64,000 bases of DNA from Echinostoma caproni (lineage: Eukaryota; Platyhelminthes; Trematoda; Plagiorchiida; Echinostomatidae): assembly GCA_900618425.1 (NCBI GenBank), contig UZAN01040151.1:24420-88419 (forward strand). The letters are read 5' to 3'. The notes below the pieces were generated by a model. That model searched no databases. It was not told the DNA's origin and worked only from the letters and a program-made list of their open reading frames with translations. A program made the position numbers and the translations under genes. Below are positions 1-13,685 of the stretch, piece after piece (within the stretch, counting starts at the first letter, position 1; each line of letters begins with the position of its first letter).

Positions 1-3000
1 TAAGAATGTAGTTATTTCATACTTGAAATTGTGAAAGATTCCGTAGCCTTTATGGGATTCTAGCCCATGAACAGAGGCCGACTGCGCAACTGAACTTTTG
101 ATCCTTTTCAATATTGGACTTCAATCTATCAAACAACAACAATTTAGGCAATTGGTTCAGCATAAGAATGATAAGAATGACGAGGATCAAAGTAAGCTTG
201 AATAAACATTTCTTACCAAAAGCTTGAAGTTACGAAGTGAACGCTCCAAGCAGACCCAGAAGGTTTTGCACGAGTTTGCTCCAGTGTTACTGTTTGAGCC
301 AGGTGGGTTATCTCACGCCAGGTAGATACAGCGAATGGTCTACACAGATAGTCGTGGGACAAAGCAACATCCAAAAATGCACTTGGTCGGGGAGAAGACA
401 GTAGGTGGTTGTGACGATCCAGACCTATACGATGGCGCCTACCCTGGAGCGGCGCGTTACAGTTTCAGGACATTTGCGATCAATCAAGTTTGAATGCTGA
501 CGTCAATGACACATGCATGGCTTCTGAATACACTTCATTGGTGGATGGTGCTAGCCAATCCAAGACAGTGCAGATAGAAGCAAGATTATGCAAACAGTAC
601 TGCAGTCCCATTGATGGAAACCCAGATAGCCAATGATCTTCCTTTGTAAATGTTATTTAATCACCTTCATTTCTTTCAATAAAGGAACTACTACTTACTA
701 CTATTCTTGTGGCGTTTTCCTCGCGTCTCGTTCTCGTGAGACATTGCGAACCCGTGCCATTGCGGTCCAGTGCTTCTGTGATCCAATCCGTGATAGATGA
801 TAATTGATTCGTGTCTAGTGATTCCTATTGCGTGGTTTGCATTCCGAATTCCGTGCGTACTAATACGATTATTACAATCATTACAGTGGTACTCTTTCAT
901 GGAAATGGTGAAAATCAAGGTGACGGAGCACACTATTTACTCGCACTACTAATGACATGATTGAGGCAGATAAACAACGAAGTAAGCAAGTGGATGGATG
1001 AATGGTTGCATGCGTGGTGCTGGATATAAGTGAGTAAATTGTTTGTTTTTCTTTCCATAATCGAGCTATAAGCTGGGACAGTTCACCAGAAAAAAGGTAA
1101 TGTCATCAAAATCGCAGAAGTAGCTTATTACTTTGTCAATTATATTCCTTGAGTGCTTTGTATGTAACGAAAGAGCTCAATCATAACTGACATCATTTTA
1201 TTCTCAAAGAAATTTGCCACAATACATTTAACATAGTTGCTCTATTTCTTTTCATGCCTTATAATTTTTAGCAGTCATATGGGTGGAGATATTGATAAGA
1301 CAACAGCAGTTTTTGTGACCAATCACTTAATGCTCAATAGTGGCTTTCTAAATTCCGGTCGGAATGCTGCATTGAACAGACAGCGACTAGAAACCACAAT
1401 TATATAGTTACTGGGACCAACCCAGTGACAGAGTTCATGCGCTCCAGTCCCAAATCTGCATTTGAACATTGATTGATTGCTTCATCCATTCATCGTATTT
1501 ATAATGAGAATGGTAACCTTTGTCATCTGCAAACAGCAAACTGAATACCTCATTATAACTACTATAACTATAACTATTTTTGAGCAGTCATTGCAAATTC
1601 ACAATAACCACAGATTTCCGTTGGATCGAACTTTGAGTACGGATCAAGAGAAGTAAAAACAACATACCGTTGTCGCATCGTGGCAGAGACTGCCCATAGT
1701 GTTATATTTTACACCATGAGAGATGCATCATGTCAGGTAGGGAATGGATGAAAATGCAAAGGCAGATAAGCGCATACGTTTGCCTCACCAGAACGGTATC
1801 TGACTTCCGCAGCTTCCCATAGGCTTGACCAAATGACTTTCCCTCTATCACTTTCAAAACACTCCTCTGCAGACTTGTGCGAAAGACTCCGGAAGGACAT
1901 CATTGATTTATTTTATTACCTGATTTGGTTTTCATTCCCCGGCGGGATACTCATTTCGGTCATTGTTTATTTTGAGATCCCACACATCTGGAGAAAAGCG
2001 TACAAGCCATGTGATCAACTACGAAAATACCATGTCTTCTGAAATGCGAAAATAGTTGATAGTTTGTTCCATCAAGGAAGCTAATTTTAAACGACTTCAT
2101 AGCTTGTTCACAATCCGTGTGATTGACTGAATTAGGAATAAGAAATATGAACTTTACGTGAGAAAGAACCTCATGAACTTGTTTGACACAGAGCGTGGAC
2201 TGAAATGAATTTCCCGGGGTTGGTGATCGAACAATAACCAATCAATGGGAAGCATTATTTTGCATCTACAAGTTCATTTGAAGTTTCTGAAGAATATCTT
2301 GTGCATGAATACAGAACTGTTCAGATTGAATAAGAAACTTAGTTTCACATACACAGACATGCAGGTAATCAGGCTTGTGCTTTTTTCAAACCGCTGTGAA
2401 TGCCCACCCCTTTGGAATCACAAAAAGATAACGACAAATTCACAGTTAACTTATTATATGAAAACGTTCGTCTTGGCATACACAGTATCAAATGAAATGA
2501 ATTATCTTTTCTCTTTTGGTGGTTATGTAACTGACAGAATGACGACAAGAAATTTTCAGTTAGTTTCGTTTAGTTGAATTAAACGGAAATACCTCTTTCC
2601 AGAGGGAATTTTTCATTGATTGATTGATTCCATCTGAGTCACACTCTCAGATGAATCCTTTCTAAATCAGTCTCAGTTGGTGGTCTAAAATACAGGTGTG
2701 AAGGAGACCACCTTCTTACAACGCATAATACATCAATTACATCGGTTTATACAGCTACATGCTCATGTGTCAACGCGGATTTTACAGTGCATGAACAACT
2801 GCCCCACCACTCTCCATGGTAAGTTCAAATACTCCCAATCTTCGTGAACCTCAGTTGTAATTATCACGTGTATGAATTACATACAATGATAAATGCTTTT
2901 TTACTTTCGTTTTGATTTATCGAGCATACAAATAAATATTCAATTTTCAGACCTGGGACTGGGGCCACACGAAGAATGCACGATAAAATACAAAAGTGGA

Positions 3001-6000
3001 AAAACGAGCGGGTGTAGCGAAATTTGAGTTTTCAATTATCACAGGGTTACATTATAACAATGTATGGTCTAAGCTTCTGGAAATATTTTCACTCGAAATA
3101 TGTTTATGCTGATAAAAGTTGATGATTCACGATGCATTTCACTGATATTTGAATCCCCTTTTGCATAACAATTGTAATAATTTACTATAATCAGTGAAAC
3201 AGCTATGAGACAATTTGCACTCACAATGGCGCCTTGAATCTGTTCCAGTTACTAGGAAAGAATATTTGTTCTTCAACGTCTTAAACTTTTTCTACCTCTT
3301 TATTGCACTCTAAAGCACAGAAGCAGCCAATTTTGTTTTAGGATGCACGACCCTACCTCCGTTCGAAGCTAAACTTNCAGGATTATGAGTGTCACTGCTT
3401 CCCTCTATATCATGCGGGTCATGTGACAAACAAATCAATTTTTTGCTTCATCAATTCATTTGGTCCAACGATTTTGCAGCCTTAGTGATCGGGTTGACAT
3501 TCAGCAAGCTTTTGAAAATTCCCTATACTGCTTGGTTAACAAAATCTTCAAATCATATTTTTTCTACAACAGATGTGAACTGTAAGTCCACGTCGTGACA
3601 TTTTAGTCTTTGACAATAAATTTGTCCCCCCATTCCGTGATCAGTTCGGTTAAGTTTCGTTTGCGAATCGTAAACTGTAAAGTAAATATACTTACTTCCA
3701 AATTACTTCCAACTTAACCTTTACGTTTGTTAAAATAATGTTTGAATGCCTTTTGCATGGATGCACAATGATGCACTGTGTACGGAAAATAGGCACTGTG
3801 ATCTGGATGCCATTTACTGGCCCATGGTAAGCAACCAAAAAACAACCCCGCACAACGAAGGAAACAGATGCAGCAGAATGAGTTTTCTAGGCATCATATT
3901 TATTGAACAAAGAAATCGTGCTTTCTACGTGTAATCGGTAATCCCAACTGCGTTCTCATTCAATGAAGTTCTAACAACCTTACGATGATGTGTATATCCA
4001 GAAACCGAAAGCTGAAGTGAAGATTCGTTGTATCAATCACATCGGTTATTAGTTATATATATCTATATAGTTATAGTAATTGCTGCTTTGAATCCTGGAA
4101 CATACTAACGTCAGCAAAAGCTTTTACTCAACTGCCAAGACGAGAATGACTTGCAATTATTGAGTAACCGCTGATTTGTTTGAAGTTTCTGTAATGGACT
4201 AACTGAGCCAATGTTTCGATCCAGGGACTTTCTAAGAAAAAAACAATATCGCATCCATTTGCTTGTTGAAAGATTTTTGGTCTACTGTTTAGGGCAAATT
4301 CACTAATGTTTATTATGTATGCTTATGTTACTTTCAATTTATGGAATATACGAATGCATCCTTTAGACCAAGGGTTCCGAATCGAGCGTAGGGTTCTGTC
4401 CGTTCACATGTGTCATCTCATTTATATTTGGTCAAGTATCATGAGGATTGATAAAATGCATGCGTAGGGAATGGGGGTGTGTGGAAGGACACAGAATTGA
4501 GCTTGGACTAGGCAACAGATCACTGGTTCCTCTTTTCAGTACGAAAAGTGGTTTAACTGGGCCACTCCCCAACCACTAATACTGAATCACGTATACCACA
4601 TAATGCGTTATACTCCAGTTGGGCCGTTGGATTACAAACTACTTTCACCAAATGACTTCTGCTTGGTCATCCCTTCGTAGAGTTTTCGTTTGCTGAAGCC
4701 AGTCAGATTTGAGAATCTTCTTGAACTCCTCCATCCCTTTTCGTCGCTATCTTACGGCAGTCACTGATTACCCGGTGACTACTAGACTGTGAACACCAAA
4801 ATTTCAGCCAAGCAGGCGAACTAATGACTGTTTCATTCCCATTAGCGACCATAAAATTACTGAGCTCCCAATTATCGCTGGTTATAGACGGGTTAAAAAT
4901 TTCTCAAAGGTTGTCACTTCCTCTTTGATTAAAAATCGGTTTCCAAATGAACACAATTCCAAAAGACAATAAAACCGCGTTTTATCTTTAGGTCATCCGA
5001 AGTTCTATGTCATGGACTGGTGAGGCGATAACCTTATGTCGTCTAAACCTACCCCCGGAACGGCTATGCTACAATCTGTCAATACAATTATGCAATTAAT
5101 TCTTATAGACTAAGGATTTATTGCTGAAAAAATGAGGAATAAAGTGATGCAAAACTATATTGTACTATTTAGAGGACCTTTCAGTAGTCAAACACCGAAA
5201 CACCCTAAAACCGGAACTTGCATCCGTGGCGGTTGGTAGACCTCTCTCAACCGCAATCCATCCCCGGCGAGATAGTTGCTACGAACAATGTTTTCTCTCT
5301 GTTTGGGAGGTTTCAGTATTTATCTTGTTTGCNCTTGTTTGCTCCAACTGGAGGCGTTACGCAATTCCTGTAATCAGAATCTCCGAGGCTCACAAATAAT
5401 GTGGATGATTCAGTGTTTCACTTCGACGAATTGGATTCCTTCAGACAGAACAGAGAGTAGCTGCAGAGCAAAACGGGTAGGCAGAGTTATTACCTACATA
5501 TATTGCAAGTATCGTAGCTAGTTCGAAGAATCCCTCAAATGTTCTCAAAATGTCATCAGTTGCATGAGAACAGCCTGACAGCTGTAAATTTACCGTTTTC
5601 CGTTCACTGATAACAGGTCAACATCACTAGAAATTAATGTGTTTTACAATAAGTTTTTACCATTTATTTCACCTTTTGTGGACCGCTTGAATATCACTTC
5701 TGCCGGGCTCGAAACAATCTGTATCCCGTTGTCAATCTCACCGACCTTATCCATGCTACCACACGGATGTGGGGGAGAGTCGTTGTCGTTCGTATTATCA
5801 GTACCATATGTATTCTTTTCAACCTTTCACCTCTTGGAGGCATCAGTGGCCGTAATTTGATCCTTATTGGGCTTGATTATTTCACCTCATTCAAGACATC
5901 ATACTCCGCCCAAGCTCAATACGGTTTGCCGGAGCAGCTCATTCCATAGATGAATTCGGTTAAAGTTTAACTAAATGTTTCCTTGTTTTTTTAATGAGCC

Positions 6001-8105
6001 TTGAATGCGTTTGTGGGGCATCTCGTACCAATGTTTTACATCTCGTCTCCGAACTGTGTTGCACTGGTACCAAGTGGTTTCTATATCGCAGCGTGTTATC
6101 ACCGCCCCCTTGCTTAAACCTATTCATGGTAAGAAGAAATGTGTATCTAAAAGCGATAAGATCAAAAAAAGTTAACCCGTTGTCGCTGTCTGTCAAGAAG
6201 GCGAAATAGAAGTGTGGAATGTTTCTAAGCGACCAATTACTTGAGGCACCTGACTGTGTGATGTGGAGTCCAAATGCTATGCTCATAAAGACTTTTCTGC
6301 TTCATCGGTTGACGTTGGTTGGCCGAATGGGGCATTCCTTTATCCTTCGGCCCACACTCTGTTGTTACTCGAATCTGAGTTTCCTTCCTCGTATAAACTG
6401 ATTCCTCCAAATGAAATTTTACAGACATTTGTTTTCCCGTGGGGCCTCGTCTGCAGCGGGTTCAGATAACCTTTACCCTATACTTCTGAAGTTTGCTTCA
6501 AAATCATTTGTATACACATTTGAGCACATTTCTATCCATTGATTTAAGATTAGTTTTTGAGTGGGGTTACAAAACTTCCAAAGGCACAAAACAGCAGCAA
6601 TCAGCCAGTGACAATCTTTTGTTCTACGCTGTGCTCTTCCTGTACACTGATTTCCGTAATAGTGGATAGTGTCTGTCTTTAAGTGGCAGAGATAAGCCGT
6701 CAGAACTATCACTAATGCCGCCCCAAATTCCGTTGTTGTGATAAACAACAATCATGATTGGCATATCGCTGCCTGCTTGAAATTTGGAAAAATATTTTGT
6801 TTAAAGAACACCCACAAATTAGATATTCGCCTATCTACACGCAAATTCTAATCCTTTATTCTCCCGATTCACTATTCACTCGTCCCATCTGGATTAACCC
6901 GGCGCCTCCGGAATACCTTGTCTTTCTCGAATTGTGAAAATTCATTCTACAATGTCTTCAGCAGTTTAATCACGTTTTTGTACAGTTTCACTTTCCCATC
7001 ATCATCATATTTTTTCACCAACATTGCAATGACGGATTCTTTATGGTTGACAATTTACCAAACCTCAAATACAAACACCGCATCACGGAACACCGGAAGC
7101 AAACGGAGACAAGTATTTAGTAATGACGAAAACATCGATCAAGCATCACGCATCATGGACGATGAGAATAACAGAAACCAGTTTGCTCTCAAATTGACTA
7201 TCTGTATGGAATTTCATGTGCCACGAATTGTTCATGAATTATCATGAAGAATATGGCATTCTATGGCATTGCCAGGAAGTTAACAATTTTGTTTATTTGG
7301 GGTCTGCAGATAAAGAGCAGAATTTGTATGTGCGAAGTTCTTGTTGTGCTACTCCGAATTCCTGATGTCCGTGGATTTGCATAAATTATATCAGAATACG
7401 TTCAATCAATGAAGCTACGCACTCCGGGTGTAGGCCATCGGCCAATCAACTTAGGAGACCCGTTTTCGGTAAGGACACAAAAGTCCGCAGTGCTGTCGAG
7501 GTTCAGTCAAGACAACACACGTGTTCAGTGTTATTTTTCGGTAAAGCACACAAATATATTACAAATGAAGTGCATGGAATATAAGGGGCGACGGAATAAA
7601 TAAGCTCCAAGGGAATACAATACTCATCATGGACTCCGTGAACTTGCTTAGAGGCTATACGAACATAGTTCATCCACGATCAACTAATTTGGGAACACTT
7701 TTATTTCCTGAGCATGAATGGGTTTACAGGTCTAAATTTGACATTTGGTGAATGAAAACTCGCTGCTTGTCACTACATTGTCTTAGTATTCTACGGCACT
7801 AGGAAATACCCCTGGACTGCATCAATAAGTTAATATGGCAAATAAGCTCATTTTCGGTGCATCATTTGCTAGCCAAATACAGTATTTCTTTCAGTTCAGT
7901 CAGTTCATACAACCTTTGACCATACACCTTCATGCGCCGGTTTTGGTTGCTGTCTTTTGCTTGCCCATTTGAATAAAAGAGTAGAATGAAGATTAGAATG
8001 TTGAAAGCTAATTCAAGGGAAAGGTAGCGAATTTATATAGAGCCCCTCTTTATAAGTCACAAAATCACATATGTCAAGAAAGCTGAAAAAAATCACGTGT
8101 GTAGA
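1..8105. other. Noncoding AT-rich DNA, no supported gene
   Basis: Both strands contain only short open frames of the size expected by chance, none with a recognisable domain. A possible retroelement 3' end near 0.68 kb is listed separately. Overlapping open frames on both strands cluster at about 5.96-6.48 kb, but I recognise no family and see no convincing splice pair there. Single ambiguous bases lie at 3377 and 5333. Confidence 0.6.
560..705 (+). repeat. Possible 3' end of a retroelement (polyadenylation signal plus ACT-rich tail)
   Basis: An AATAAA signal at 678-683 is followed at once by a short ACT/TACT-rich tract up to about 701. That arrangement is typical of the 3' terminus of a non-LTR retroelement or a processed transcript. 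The sequence upstream (about 300-600) has short open frames, but I could not match them to a reverse transcriptase C-terminus. The assignment rests only on the terminal architecture, and a chance AATAAA in AT-rich DNA is a real alternative. Confidence 0.25.
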
Positions 8106-8120
8106 TGTGTGTGTGTGTGT
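8106..8120. repeat. (GT)n microsatellite
   Basis: An uninterrupted GT run, followed by a short imperfect GT-rich extension to about 8131. Confidence 0.9.
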
Positions 8121-8131
8121 TTGGGTGTGTG

Positions 8132-10140
8132 GATAACATAGTACAGGGTGCAGGATAGTTCTAATCATTCTGCAAATACATTTGTATTATCGAATGAGTC
8201 AAATGCATAAACGATTTGACACTCCTTTGATAACAGGCTTACTGTCAGTCTTGCGTTTATGTCTGACCAAGATCCAGAGCACTGGCTGATTGTTTAGGAA
8301 CGCACAAGGGAAGGGGTTGTTGAAAGGAATCACATTCGTTTCAGCTGTTGACCTGCTTTGGTCGCATCCCAGTGATCGTGTAGATAGGTCTGACCCCTTC
8401 ATTCATTCCGACACGCTGTTCTCTTTCTACCACGTGAGCCGTGATTGTTATCCCGTTGATTCCGGTTAATCCGCGACTAACCCAGCTGGGATGTTGTTCT
8501 CCACTCAGCTGGGTAGTACGACCAGTGCAAAGGTTACCATAGAAACACGTAACATGGTAAATGCAGAGTAAGGTCATTTCCACCGGTAGCTTATCTTTCA
8601 TCTACAATGGGCAAATTGGTGTTGAAGTGAAAATTACATGTGCATCACCTGCCTAATATGTATTTCTGACTGCTTTCTAGAGACGCTTATTTAATATCTC
8701 AGCTTATGCATCGCCTTTGAATGGAATGGAAAAGAAATTCGGTTTCTGGTTTTTGTCGTCATCCAGGGTTGGAATTTTGTGGTGACATTCATACAATGCT
8801 GACGCATCCTATCTAGATATCCATGTTCTATGAAAATCCTTTTGATTTTTCTCAGTTCTTTCTCACATGAGTCAGGGGAACATATTGGCCTTGTCCTATT
8901 CGCCATGCATCAAATCAATGTCTTCTTTCACTGTAGAGGTTCAAAATGGTGCACTGCCCAAGTTTGTATTCGGTGAATGATACGTTGAATAGACCCGTTT
9001 TGAGAGTGAGAGAAAAACATCGAGGGACGCCAACCCACTAGCGTGAATTCTAGATTATTGTGGACCTTGTTAACTTGGTCCAAAAGAACAGTAAGACTCA
9101 TGGGACAATAGATGTAGAAGTTATCTAACGTGGCGATCCAATACTTCAGTTTTCAATTTTTATTTTAAATTCTCATGCACCCTTTCTATACTATCCAGAC
9201 ACGCATACAAACATAGACATGATCAAATATCCGACAATACACGTCTTATCAATCCTATTCCAATAGCAACTGGTTCATTTTGGAGTGAAAAACGAGTTGG
9301 TCTTTTAAGATGATAGAAATCAATAAGCTTGGGTAAACCAGGACCTCGTAAGGAGGTTGGTTGGATAAGAATTGCTGCTCAAAAAGTTTTCAAAGGGTTT
9401 TCAGAGTCTACTAAAATGTATTTTGACGTTTTCAAGAAACAAATCAAAACGCCTTCCCTGAAAAATTATCGTAATCTCTGAGAGAGAACTTGAGTTAGCA
9501 CTGTTATCTTTCCATCTGTGAACTTGTTATGTAGACATTATTTCCTATCCGTTTGCTCATGATTCATACGAATTTTCGTGAGTCAAACGCATGAATTTTT
9601 TGACGGGTACTAATGCGAACCAAATCTGATGAATCTGTACGCAAATATCAGTGATGATGTACCCGACAAACTCAATAAGCACACCGTAGACAAATATGAG
9701 CACTAATCACCGAGGTGTGTTTTCTCTCCCGCTCGAATGGCCTGATTAGTTCGCATTCATTCGTTGTTCAGTTATGCGTGTTCATACCTCATTTGGATTT
9801 CGGAATGTCTGAATTAGCTTCGCTCGCACATGTGTGTGACCTGGTGAACTTTCGTGCTTTCGTCTCTATCATCATTCAGGCTTACAGACCAACTTTATAC
9901 CACGGCATGACGCACTACAGTCAGAAACGAACAGCAAATGAAGGAATTTGATCGCAGCTTGCTAGGGGAAAGACCAAAGTCTACTGACTTGATTTAACTT
10001 GTTTATCTTGAAAGAGTGTTATCTGAGGGTGTTCTTGGCAGATTTTACAATGTAATTCATCACAAACATAGTTAATAAAATGGTAACTGAAAGGGTGAAA
10101 CCCAATTTGTAGTTGTTTTAATTTTGTTCAGTGTACATGT
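8132..10140. other. No gene seen
   Basis: AT-rich DNA with short chance frames on both strands. I see no domain, no structured RNA and no repeat that I can name. Confidence 0.55.
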
Positions 10141-10220
10141 TACCGTGAGTCTTCTAACCCAAGCGGGGATCTAACCGAAACTTCACTCTCACAAAGCGGC
10201 TGTGTTACCTACTCAAATAT
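10141..10220 (-). repeat. tRNA-like segment, candidate SINE head
   Basis: Read on the minus strand, an A-box-like element (10204-10214) lies about 38 bases upstream of a strong B-box-like element (10165-10176, of the form GGTTNGATCCCC). This is close to internal RNA polymerase III promoter geometry. The flanks do not fold into a clean acceptor stem, so it is not an intact tRNA gene. A tRNA-derived SINE fragment is the likeliest explanation, but the evidence is only the two boxes and their spacing. Confidence 0.35.
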
Positions 10221-10330
10221 CCGATAGGTGAGGTAACTGTTTCCCCAGTTCATATACTTGGAACTAATAAACTCCGTACAGCAAGAGGATGGTAATATTA
10301 CGTACGTACAACTATCCGTTTATGGTTCGA

Positions 10331-10916
10331 CAGATTATTTCAGATTATTTCAGCTTATTTCATGATTATTTCATAATCANNNNNNNNNNNNNNNNNNNNN
10401 NNNNNNNNNNNNNNNNNNNNNNNNNNNNNNNNNNNNNNNNNNNNNNNNNNNNNNNNNNNNNNNNNNNNNNNNNNNNNNNNNNNNNNNNNNNNNNNNNNNN
10501 NNNNNNNNNNNNNNNNNNNNNNNNNNNNNNNNNNNNNNNNNNNNNNNNNNNNNNNNNNNNNNNNNNNNNNNNNNNNNNNNNNNNNNNNNNNNNNNNNNNN
10601 NNNNNNNNNNNNNNNNNNNNNNNNNNNNNNNNNNNNNNNNNNNNNNNNNNNNNNNNNNNNNNNNNNNNNNNNNNNNNNNNNNNNNNNNNNNNNNNNNNNN
10701 NNNNNNNNNNNNNNNNNNNNNNNNNNNNNNNNNNNNNNNNNNNNNNNNNNNNNNNNNNNNNNNNNNNNNNNNNNNNNNNNNNNNNNNNNNNNNNNNNNNN
10801 NNNNNNNNNNNNNNNNNNNNNNNNNNNNNNNNNNNNNNNNNNNNNNNNNNNNNNNNNNNNNNNNNNNNNNNNNNNNNNNNNNNNNNNNNNNNNNNNNNNN
10901 NNNTATTTCATAATCA
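10331..10916. repeat. Short tandem repeat interrupted by an assembly gap
   Basis: From 10331 there are consecutive, slightly diverged copies of a roughly 10-base unit (CAGATTATTT-like), drifting into TATTTCATAATCA just before the gap. The same 13-base word restarts just after it. The 524 undetermined bases (10380-10903) therefore sit inside a tandem array that the assembler did not resolve. Reading frames running through the gap have no meaning. Confidence 0.85.
10380..10903. other. Assembly gap (524 N)
   Basis: Run of undetermined bases. The gap length may be a scaffolding estimate, and the true array could be longer or shorter. Confidence 0.98.
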
Positions 10917-11070
10917 CGATGCGCCCCATCACCACTGAGTCAAGCAGCTGATCACATGTGAATGCACCTCGTCCCCCACCACTGCTGCTGGGAGGGAGAA
11001 ATAAAGAGTTGTGGCCCTCCATTGCAGTCAGCAGTCTGACAGCAGCTTGTGCAACGTGAGGAAGTGCTCC
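10917..11070 (+). repeat. GC-richer segment with polyadenylation signal, possible LTR or element end
   Basis: Just after the gap the base composition shifts (C-rich, then GGGAGGGAGAAATAAAG), with an AATAAA at 11000-11005 followed by a GT/CT-rich stretch. This resembles the R/U5 part of a long terminal repeat or the 3' end of a transcribed element. I see no matching second copy, primer-binding site or gag/pol frame, so it stays a suggestion. Confidence 0.2.
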
Positions 11071-11435
11071 GCGGGCGTTATTCGATACCTGAAGAGAAAT
11101 AGCACTAAAGCTTCGAGTCCATGATACCCCTCATGATCTTCTTCACTTCTCTCCGTTCTCTCTGTACAGGACAATACAAAACTGGAAACAAGCCATCGGT
11201 CCATAGATGACTTCCACAGCTGATCTTACGTAGTCCGACAGCTAGTCAAATGCTAGCGTATTCTGCATCGTTCAAATTAGCCAACTCAGCAGCCATACTT
11301 TATCCTGACATACAACAGTCTGAACGATTCCAACGTTGGTCTAACAATAGGTCAGCCAATAAGCCCCTGGATGTTTCATGCTTTGTCGGAGAGCCTATCC
11401 GTGTTTTTATGGATCTTCAGTGATAATTATGATAA

Positions 11436-11461
11436 TTATGATCATTTTATAATGATCATAA
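11436..11461. repeat. Perfect hairpin (10-bp arms, 6-base loop)
   Basis: Arms 11436-11445 and 11452-11461 are exact reverse complements centred on ATGATCAT. They follow two copies of TGATAATTA-like sequence. It is probably a chance AT-rich palindrome or the remnant of a small element. Confidence 0.6.
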
Positions 11462-13608
11462 CTCCTTTGTCAACTGCAGATCACTTCCAAACCAGCATGC
11501 CTGAGCTGCAGAAAACAACGTTTACTGATGTGAAACAAAAAGACTCAGGTGTTCAACGAATGACTCTGTAGTTTTATAACCTGAAAGGACATTCAGCAAT
11601 TCTGAGAACTCCAAATCGTGCACCAGATTTTGAACTCAACGGTATGCAGTACGAATGATATACCCATGAGTCTCGGTAGGTCGTTTAAATAGACCACAAA
11701 TAGCAGACAAACCCCAGGGTACCACACCGTTGTATAACATTTAGAGAAGTTCTCATCATTTAGGAAAACATGTAGGTAACGCAGTAACAGTTCTCCGACA
11801 TTATGGCTCTCTAGCTTCCTCAGAACGCGGGTCGGGTGACATTCTCTAATATCCAGCTATGATCCCGCAGTCTTTGGTGTTTCTTTGAAAATGCGTGACA
11901 AATACACGTTCCAACAAAAAACAAAAGTAATCTACTGAAGACTTATAACAGTGAAATTAGTTTTAAAATTTTCATCCTGCACGGCAATAGTCATCCCTAG
12001 AAATTTGCTCCTCGAATCAGATGAGTGAACTTAAGGAGAAACTGTCAAAGCTGTAAAATCAGACATTAACTTTACCTAATTAGATACTTAAGCAAACACA
12101 TTGCAATCCACTTATAAGAACCGAGTTTTGAGTTGATCGAGATAAATAAAATACTTGTGATTTATTTGTTTTCAAGTAAATATTCGGACGATAAAACGAA
12201 TTTGGCCAACGGATTGCTCAAAAATACACGGATTCTTTCAAAGAAAATTCGATTCGCGGAAGTTATATGAAATCTAGCTAATGTTCTATTCACATACACA
12301 TACTGTCCGGGATTTCCACAATGAATCAGTGTGGGAAAATCAGGGATTGGCTCGTGAGTCACATTTTAAGTTTGCCAAATTTGTCAACATCGGTCAAAAT
12401 TGGCAACTGTGTTCGCCGTCAGCAATTAAGTTCGGAGCGCACACGCACTCACTGTCTGTCGACGTGACTTGTGGACAGTAGGATGATGATTCATCCCATA
12501 CTTAAACGGCGGTGGTTTTTTTCCATCGATGGATTCAGACCAAAAATCTCAGATCCTTCTCAGAGGCTTTATTTATTTGGCAATACCCTCCCGTCACAAT
12601 AGGATTATCATCTTCATCATCATTATGATTTTCCTTCCGGTAAACCATAATCATACCATGTGAACAAATCTCCCTCGAAAGGTATTTTTTTGGTAGTATA
12701 CAGAATCATGATTCTTGTTCATCATTGTCTCATCACTGTCTCTTTTCTGACTCGCATATTCGCCAGATTACAACAGTTAGAAAGCTTGGGGGACATATCG
12801 CAATACCTGTGTACATCCTATTGTGCGCGAATGAATGGATCGTTTGACGGAAGCGAAAAAGGGCATTGAATGTAAAGTAATATATTTGCTTCTGATTTTG
12901 TGACACAGCATCTTTCTTTCGCAGCGATGAAGCAGTGCTTATGGTGGTGGTGGCAATTGTGGTGTAAAGGGGTGTGACTGACGGTGCTTTCAAACAACTC
13001 CTGGACGAACACTTGTAGTGGATTTTGAAGGAATTGTTGTTGATGAGGCATACGCGGGTATCTCACTCTCTATCGTCAATACCGGGGGCTGAATTCCACA
13101 TTCGATGGATACGTCGGGATTCGACCACAGAAAAGAGAAGTTCCGAATCCGAAATTCGGACTTATTGGGCAAGACTAAAAAATGATATAAAAATAGATTG
13201 GTTATGCGCGACAAACACGCCTGTCATAAACCAGTCAGATACCCATTTCTGAAGTAAAATATAATCAGGGTATTGCATAATACCTGTTAGGCTTGTTTCA
13301 TCATTTCGTGCTAAAACATTGGTCTCTAGGTTCCTGACAGAATTCCATCTTGTGTTTTTTCGTGGCTACTTCCAATTCTACACTAACTGTTTCCTTCTCT
13401 CAATGACATAACCAATGCTTACACATTAGCCTGCTGATGGCTGTTCACAACGCACAGTCGTATCTTTTAAACGAATGTGACTGTGGAAAATGATAGGGCG
13501 ACGTGGACACAAACACCACGGTCATTCAGTCCAAGTCTTATCAGAGTTTATCACCTCGATGAAACACAGTTTGTTGTTCACCCCAAAGTCAACTGACGAG
13601 CACGCAGT

Positions 13609-13685
13609 CCAGCCCGGGTGTTGAACTGACCTCGACCTGTCGAAATCAATCACTGAGGTCAATTGGTGTGTCACGTTTGGGCTGG
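13609..13685. repeat. Nested inverted repeat
   Basis: An outer pair, CCAGCCC (13609-13615) and GGGCTGG (13679-13685), encloses an inner pair, TGACCTC (13627-13633) and GAGGTCA (13655-13661). All four arms are exact. The two stems could stack into one interrupted hairpin. No known ncRNA family is recognised. Confidence 0.4.

Noticed and set aside
10289..11022. Open frames of about 220 codons on both strands
   Set aside because: They run through the N gap; almost all of their codons are undetermined bases.
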